Program-made: the position numbers and the translations under genes
Notes under the pieces: model-generated
The model's input: only the letters and a program-made list of their open reading frames with translations
Databases searched by the model: none
What the model was told of the DNA's origin: nothing
Shown here: positions 59,836 to 64,000 of the stretch, in pieces
How the letters are laid out: each line of letters begins with the position of its first letter
How positions within the stretch are numbered: position 1 is the first letter of the stretch
DNA from: Tessaracoccus sp. SD287
GTDB taxonomy: Bacteria; Actinomycetota; Actinomycetes; Propionibacteriales; Propionibacteriaceae
Length of the DNA stretch: 64,000 nt
Assembly: GCF_017355265.1 (NCBI RefSeq)
Contig: NZ_JADIJQ010000003.1
Coordinates: forward strand, 93,279-157,278
Reading direction: 5' to 3'

Positions 59836-61347
59836 TCATGCCTCCGACTTCTGCAGGAACGGGATCTGGCTGGTGAACGGTGCGCCCCAGGCGTCGAGTT
59901 GGGCGCGCTCGAGCGCCGCGCCGACGGTGTAGAGGCGCTCGTCGGCCATGGCCGGGGCCATCACCTGGAAGCCGACCGGCAGGCCGTCCTCGGGGGCGAT
60001 GCCGGCGGGGAAGCTGGCGGCGGGCACACCGGCCAGGTTGGCCGGAATGGTGCACAGGTCGGCCCGGTACATGGCCAGCGGGTCGTCGATGCGCTCCCCC
60101 AGCTTGAAGGCGGTGGTGGGCGTCGACGGCGAGACCAGGACGTCGACCTGCTCGAAGGCGGCCTGGAAGTCGCGGCTGATCAGGGTGCGCACCTTTTGTG
60201 CCGACCCGTAGTAGGCGTCGTAGTAGCCGCTGGACAGGGCGTAGGTGCCAATGATGATGCGGCGCTTGACCTCGGCGCCGAAGCCCTGGCCGCGCGAGAG
60301 CCGCATCACCTCCTCGGTGGAGTTGGCGCCGTCGTCGCCGACGCGCAGCCCGTAGCGCATGGCGTCGTAGCGGGCCAGGTTCGAGGACACCTCGGCGGGC
60401 ATGATCAGGTAGTAGGTGGCCAGGGCGTGCACGAAGTGCGGGCAGCTGACCTCGACCACCTCGGCACCGGCGGCCTGCAGCAGGGCGACCGATTCAGCGA
60501 AGCGCTGCTCGACCCCCGGTGCGTAGCCCTCGCCGCTGAACTCCTTGACGACGCCAATGCGCATGCCCCGGACGTCGGGGTTGCGGGCGGCCGCGACCAC
60601 TGGCGGCACCGGCGCGTTGATGGAGGTGGAGTCCATCGGGTCGTAGCCGCCGATGATGGCGTGCAGCAGCGCGGTGTCCTCGACGGTGCGGGCGCAGGGG
60701 CCGGGCTGGTCGAGGGAGCTCGCCATGGCGATGATCCCGTAGCGCGAGGCGCCGCCATAGGTGGGCTTCACCCCGACGGTGCCGGTGACCGAGGCGGGCT
60801 GGCGGATCGAGCCGCCGGTGTCGGTGCCGATGGCCAACGGCGCCTGGAAGGCAGCCAGGGCCGCCGACGAGCCACCGCCGGAGCCGCCGGGGATCCTGTC
60901 CAGGTCCCACGGGTTGTGGGTGGCGCCGAAGGCCGAGGTCTCGGTCGAGGAGCCCATGGCGAACTCGTCCAGGTTGGTCTTGCCCAGGATCACCAGGTCA
61001 TTGCTGACCAGCTTGTTGACAACGGTCGACGAGTAGGGCGGAATCCAGCCCTCCAGCATCTTGGACGAGGCGGTGGTCGGCAGCCCTTCGTAGCAGAGCA
61101 GGTCCTTGACGGCGATCGGCACCCCGGCCAGGGGTGAGAGCGGTTCCCCGGCGGCACGCTTGGCGTCGACGCGGGACGCGGTGTCCAGGGCGCGCTGTTC
61201 GTCCAGCGCCAAAAAGGCATTCACGTCGCCGTCAATGTCGTGGATGCGGTCCAGGTGGGCCTGGGTGATTTCGACGGAGCTCTGCTCGCCGGTGGCGATG
61301 CGACGGGCCAGTTCGGCAGCGGTCGCGGTGAGGATGTCGTGGGTCAT
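59836..61347 (-). CDS. gatA: Asp-tRNA(Asn)/Glu-tRNA(Gln) amidotransferase subunit A
   Basis: Amidase subunit that frees ammonia from glutamine. 503 aa. Amidase signature with the Ser-cisSer-Lys triad: Lys in PIAVKDLLC, glycine/serine-rich [13 protein letters not shown], and the nucleophile Ser in [16 protein letters not shown] at 61347 overlaps the gatC stop by one base (TGATG) behind AGGAGG. Confidence 0.96.
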   Translation of the reverse strand: MTHDILTATAAELARRIATGEQSSVEITQAHLDRIHDIDGDVNAFLALDEQRALDTASRVDAKRAAGEPLSPLAGVPIAVKDLLCYEGLPTTASSKMLEGWIPPYSSTVVNKLVSNDLVILGKTNLDEFAMGSSTETSAFGATHNPWDLDRIPGGSGGGSSAALAAFQAPLAIGTDTGGSIRQPASVTGTVGVKPTYGGASRYGIIAMASSLDQPGPCARTVEDTALLHAIIGGYDPMDSTSINAPVPPVVAAARNPDVRGMRIGVVKEFSGEGYAPGVEQRFAESVALLQAAGAEVVEVSCPHFVHALATYYLIMPAEVSSNLARYDAMRYGLRVGDDGANSTEEVMRLSRGQGFGAEVKRRIIIGTYALSSGYYDAYYGSAQKVRTLISRDFQAAFEQVDVLVSPSTPTTAFKLGERIDDPLAMYRADLCTIPANLAGVPAASFPAGIAPEDGLPVGFQVMAPAMADERLYTVGAALERAQLDAWGAPFTSQIPFLQKSEA

Positions 61348-61643
61348 CAGTCCTCCTGGTCCAGGATGCGGGGGACGCGGAAACGGTCGTCCTCGCTGGC
61401 GGGGGCTGCTGCCAGGGCGTGGGCAGCGCCGAGAGTGGGACGCACCTCGTCGGCGCGGAAGACGTTGGTCAACGGCAGGGCATGTGACTGCGGCTCAATG
61501 TCGTCGCCGGCGAGTCCGGCGACGCTGGCGACGGACTCAAGGATGACGTCGAGCTGCGGGGCGAGTGCCACCTGCTCGTCGTCGGTCAACTCGATGCGGG
61601 CCAGGGCGGCCAGCCGGGCGACATCTTCAGGGCTCAGGGCCAC
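61347..61643 (-). CDS. gatC: Asp-tRNA(Asn)/Glu-tRNA(Gln) amidotransferase subunit C
   Basis: Small subunit stabilising GatA-GatB. 98 aa. Begins [21 protein letters not shown], split as [12 protein letters not shown], and ends with the Asp-Arg-Phe-x-Val-Pro motif ([12 protein letters not shown]) of the family. The GTG at 61643 has AGGAG 6 nt upstream; the TTG at 61658 lies upstream of that site and is less likely. A TAGGAT at 61677-61682 may be the -10. Confidence 0.94.
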   Translation of the reverse strand: MALSPEDVARLAALARIELTDDEQVALAPQLDVILESVASVAGLAGDDIEPQSHALPLTNVFRADEVRPTLGAAHALAAAPASEDDRFRVPRILDQED

Positions 61644-61775
61644 AGTGCTCTCCTGCAATGGTCGGGGTTCCAGCCCATCCTAGGGCCCCGGCGAGAACGG
61701 GCCGGCCCCCACCACGGGGCGGGGACGAAACACGATCGGCACCCGCCGGTAACCGGGCGGTGGCCGCGGCCGTGA

Positions 61776-61781
61776 AAGGAT
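61776..61781 (+). promoter_or_regulatory. -10-like hexamer / ribosome site before the ACT-domain gene
   Basis: AAGGAT lies 6 nt before the GTG at 61788. The same bases contain AAGGA, a ribosome site at 7-nt spacing, so leaderless and leadered readings cannot be separated. Confidence 0.25.
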
Positions 61782-61787
61782 GAGCCT

Positions 61788-62405
61788 GTGCTACTACTTC
61801 GTGTCCGCCTTCCCGACCGACCAGGCTCCCTGGGTGCAGTGGCGACCGCCATGGGCACCGCCGGAGCCGACATCGCCGCCATCGAGATCGTCGAGAAGGG
61901 GCCCGGCTTCGCCATCAACGACTTCATGCTGACGATGCCGCCAGATGCCCTGCCTGACACCCTGATCTCCGCCTGCGCCAGTCTTGAGGATGTCCGGGTG
62001 CTGTGGCTGTCGCGCTACCCGGAGAACTGGGGGCTGGCCTCGGACATCGACACGCTGAACCGGATGACCGCCGAGCCCGGTCAGGCACTGCACATCCTGG
62101 TCGAGGCGGTTCCCACGGTATTCCACTCCCAGTGGGCACTGATCCTGGACGCGGATCGTCACGTGGTGTGCTCTTCGGGGCTGGCACCGGAGCTTGACCG
62201 ACCTGCATGTGAGCTGTTCGCTCCGTTCCACCAGGCCCACACCGTCGAACAGCCCGAGGGCTGGTTGCCGGGCTGGGGTGAGACGTGGGTGGCGGTGACG
62301 CCGATGCCCGGGGAGCACGCGCTGGTGGTGGGTCGCCAGGGCGGCCCGGAGTTCCTCGAGTCCGAGGTGCGTCGACTGCAGCACCTGGCCGCGCTGGCCC
62401 AGTAG
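61788..62405 (+). CDS. ACT-domain protein, divergent from gatC
   Basis: 205 aa. N-terminal ACT domain (LLLRVRLPDRPGSLGAVATAM, split here as LPDRPGSLGAVA; residues 1-70), which normally binds amino acids, then an uncharacterised C-terminal domain with VVCSSGLAPE and LVVGRQGGPEF that looks GAF-like but is not certain. GTG start. Cytoplasmic. Divergent from gatCAB, an arrangement I recall in other actinobacteria. No enzyme attached, so probably a regulator or sensor. Confidence 0.78.
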   Translation: MLLLRVRLPDRPGSLGAVATAMGTAGADIAAIEIVEKGPGFAINDFMLTMPPDALPDTLISACASLEDVRVLWLSRYPENWGLASDIDTLNRMTAEPGQALHILVEAVPTVFHSQWALILDADRHVVCSSGLAPELDRPACELFAPFHQAHTVEQPEGWLPGWGETWVAVTPMPGEHALVVGRQGGPEFLESEVRRLQHLAALAQ

Positions 62406-62437
62406 GCAGCCGTCGCCAGGAGGCGCCGGGCGGTGGC

Positions 62438-62725
62438 TCAGCCGCCGGTGAGGGCCTTGTAGAAGTAGTACCCGAGCCCGAAGAGTGCCGCGACTGCCAC
62501 CAGCAGCGCCAGCGAGGCCCAGATCCGCATCCGCTTCTTCGCCGCGGTGGTGGGCACCATCTGCGGACCCCACTCGCCCACCTTGGGCTGGACCCGCGTC
62601 GGGGCCGATCCATTCAGGTTCAGGTTGGTGAAGATGCGCACGCCGTCACTGTACTCGGCGGGTGGGGTCGAGAACCCGCCGAAGACCTGGCGCGGGCCGC
62701 AGTTGGTCCCTCGGCATTCGCTCAC
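62438..62725 (-). CDS. Small C-terminally anchored membrane protein
   Basis: 95 aa. Hydrophilic N-terminal ~65 residues with three Cys (two in the first ten), a basic AAKKRMR, then one membrane helix (IWASLALLVAVAALFGLGYYFY, cited in parts: ASLALLVAVAALFGLG) and a short tail. The GTG at 62725 is uncertain; an ATG at 62557 region (MVPTTAAKKRMR) is an alternative that keeps the helix. No family recognised. Stops 32 bp from the ACT gene. Confidence 0.5.
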   Translation of the reverse strand: MSECRGTNCGPRQVFGGFSTPPAEYSDGVRIFTNLNLNGSAPTRVQPKVGEWGPQMVPTTAAKKRMRIWASLALLVAVAALFGLGYYFYKALTGG

Positions 62726-62864
62726 ACGATCGCCACCAGGGCTGGCCGAGCTCCGAGTCCCCTTCGACCCACCGCCGAGCCTCGGATCCCCTCGGATGCC
62801 GGCTATGCGGTTCGTCCCCTTGGGTGTCTTTCACACTTCCGAGAGTTGTGTCACAGAACATGGG

Positions 62865-63172
62865 TGTTATGTCTCAGGACATCGGTAATGAATCTTCATC
62901 AGCACATTAGTGACACTTCGGGCGTCCCGGGTGGTGACACTTGGGCAAGGCTCTGGCGGTGTCTCCAATGAATCCATCGACGACCGTGACCGTCGCGATC
63001 TCTGAACAACCGTCGCCGACCTCGAGGGCGAAGTCTCGACCGAACACACTCCCCCTGACCAGGGTTCACCTACGTCGGTAACGGCAGACTCCGCGGAAGA
63101 GGCTCCAAACAATCCAACACCGTCACCGAAGATCTGATGGACCAACTGTCACCGATGTCCTGAGACATCACA
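62865..63172. mobile_element. 308-bp IS481-like remnant or MITE
   Basis: Ends are inverted repeats: left TGTTATGTCTCAGGACATCG (62865-62884, continues GT) and right, read inward on the other strand, TGTGATGTCTCAGGACATCG (continues GT), 22 bp with one mismatch, 18 bp perfect. Ends beginning TGT with a GATGTCCTGAGACAT core are what I recall from IS481-family elements. The 264-bp interior has no transposase frame; a 34-codon stop-free stretch (63052-63166 region) runs into the right end. No target duplication is obvious. Confidence 0.6.
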
Positions 63173-63254
63173 TTCTTCGTGGCCGTGGTTCCGAGCGAAA
63201 AAGATCGAGGAATTGCACACCAAGCCTTGTCAATGGGACACACGCATGAGAGAA

Positions 63255-63270
63255 TAGTACATAGGTTCGA
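63255..63270 (+). promoter_or_regulatory. Degenerate LexA-like box upstream of the DUF222 gene
   Basis: TAGTACATAGGTTCGA: right half matches GTTCGA fully, left half matches 3 of 5 of CGAAC. Related 13E12/DUF222 genes of mycobacteria carry a LexA site, which is why it is recorded. Confidence 0.3.
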
Positions 63271-63317
63271 GTCGACGGTGATTCGGACATGGTTCAAGCA
63301 GAGGCGGGGTGGTCCGA

Positions 63318-64000
63318 ATGGGATCCAGCGCAGCACGTACCACTGGTCACCAGCCAGGTAACACTGGTCAGCAGCCCAGTGGAATGCGATCAAGTGGTGC
63401 GAGTTTCAGTGCGGCGGGGGCGCGGCAGAAGCTGGCCGAGCTGAATGCGGCGTTCGAGGCGAAGAAGCGTGCCGAGGCCGACCAGTTCCGCTGTTTCGCG
63501 GAGTTCGCCGACCAGTACCGCTACGTCCCCGATGATGGGCCGGTGCTGTCCGGGACGGAGCGGTTGATGCAGTGGGGCGGGGACGGGACCCCGGGGGTGG
63601 CTGAGTTCTGCACCCTGGAGGTGGCGGCGGCGTTGCGGTTGTCGGAGGAGAAGGTCCGCGTCGAGATCGGTCTGGCCCTGGCGGTGCGGCACCGGCTACC
63701 CCAGCTCTGGGCGCGGGTGATGGCTGGTGGGCTGCGGGTGTGGCAGGCGTGCGAGGTGGCATCGGTCACCCACAGGATGTCCTACTACCAAGCGTTGGAC
63801 CTGGATGAGGAGATCGACGTGCTGGTCGAGTCGATGGCGTTCACCCGGCTGTTGGAGTTGGTCAAGGCCCGCGTCATGGACACCCTGCGCGAGGAATCCG
63901 AGGATGACCACGCGGCCCAGCTCGCGCGGCGGCGGGTGGAGTTCGGCGAGTCCTGCCTGGGGGTGACCGACATGACCGCCGTGGTGGGGGCGGTGGACGC
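63318..64000 (+). CDS. DUF222 (13E12-type) protein, probable HNH endonuclease, cut by window edge
   Basis: 227 residues visible, frame open at base 64000. AEFCTLEVAAALRLSEEKV, then LALAVRHRLPQLWARVMAGG and LRVWQACEVASVT, quoted in parts, are the DUF222 core; in full-length relatives an HNH nuclease domain follows, outside this window. The N-terminal ~30 residues are Ser/Gly/Thr-rich and less certain: starts at 63309 (GTG), 63318 (ATG) and 63384 (ATG) are all in frame, and a stop at 63279 bounds them. Such genes occur in many copies in actinobacterial genomes and are linked to mobile DNA, consistent with the element next to it. Confidence 0.82.
   Translation, partial: MGSSAARTTGHQPGNTGQQPSGMRSSGASFSAAGARQKLAELNAAFEAKKRAEADQFRCFAEFADQYRYVPDDGPVLSGTERLMQWGGDGTPGVAEFCTLEVAAALRLSEEKVRVEIGLALAVRHRLPQLWARVMAGGLRVWQACEVASVTHRMSYYQALDLDEEIDVLVESMAFTRLLELVKARVMDTLREESEDDHAAQLARRRVEFGESCLGVTDMTAVVGAVD

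Larger units (their letters stand above)
62726..63317. other. 592-bp gene-poor stretch before the DUF222 gene
   Basis: Holds no convincing gene. Contains the 308-bp inverted-repeat element (62865-63172), a degenerate LexA-like box (63255-63270) and lower GC than the rest of the window. Short frames here lack ribosome sites and family motifs. Confidence 0.6.

Noticed and set aside
63052..63166. 34-codon frame inside the inverted-repeat element as a transposase fragment
   Set aside because: No DDE motif or recognisable IS481 segment; too short to call.
63255..63275. T-arm-like GGTTCGAGTC, possible tRNA 3' part
   Set aside because: No matching acceptor, D or anticodon stems could be drawn around it.

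Overview
The window is 64 kb of high-GC chromosomal DNA with the gene content and order of an actinobacterium. Pointers are the alaS-ruvX-mltG-aroE-aroC string, the ruvCAB-yajC-secDF-apt-rel string, a PriA-type HisA, the HGxxPAAW protein and the trp-associated membrane protein inside the trp operon, GatCAB, and genes starting on GTG, TTG or leaderless transcripts. A member of the Propionibacteriales is my best guess; genus cannot be read from this sequence. Nearly all of it is housekeeping core genome. Only the last ~1.2 kb looks accessory.

Layout. Bases 1-8218, minus strand: rarA, two small membrane proteins, alaS, ruvX, mltG, aroE and a truncated aroC. 8.3-13.5 kb: a lipoprotein (+), aspS and hisS (-), and a DUF349 protein (+). 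13.5-21 kb (-): yajC, secD, secF, apt, a two-TM potassium channel with an RCK domain, and rel, packed like one operon. 21.2-25.3 kb (-): ruvB, ruvA, ruvC behind a LexA box, yebC, and a double-GNAT protein preceded by a leaderless upstream ORF containing a perfect hairpin. 25.4-32.2 kb (-): hisD-hisC-hisB-hisH-priA, followed, with the stop and start codons overlapping, by an acyl-CoA reductase/HAD phosphatase fusion. 32.3-34.4 kb: three membrane proteins. 34.4-46 kb (-): dnaE, an OPT transporter, gltD and gltB. 46.3-53.3 kb (-): hisI-trpE-(trp membrane protein)-(HGxxPAAW)-trpC-trpB-trpA-SCO1-lgt. 53.4-58.4 kb: an SRPBCC protein, an FAD oxidoreductase, a DUF485/acetate symporter pair and a TIGR03085-like protein. 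58.3-62.7 kb: gatCAB, an ACT-domain protein and a small membrane protein. 62.87-63.17 kb: a 308-bp element with IS481-like inverted ends. From about 63.3 kb: a DUF222 protein that runs off the end.

How it fits together. The his and trp genes form two operons that share PriA, which probably serves both pathways because no trpF is seen. hisF is absent from the place where relatives keep it, and the his and trp blocks stand in swapped order relative to dnaE and gltBD. Rel, apt and the SecDF/YajC accessory translocase appear co-transcribed with a potassium channel. RuvABC looks SOS-controlled. Most first genes of transcripts show a NANNNT hexamer 6-7 nt before the start codon, the leaderless arrangement common in actinobacteria. 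No rRNA, tRNA, CRISPR array, prophage or complete transposase was found.
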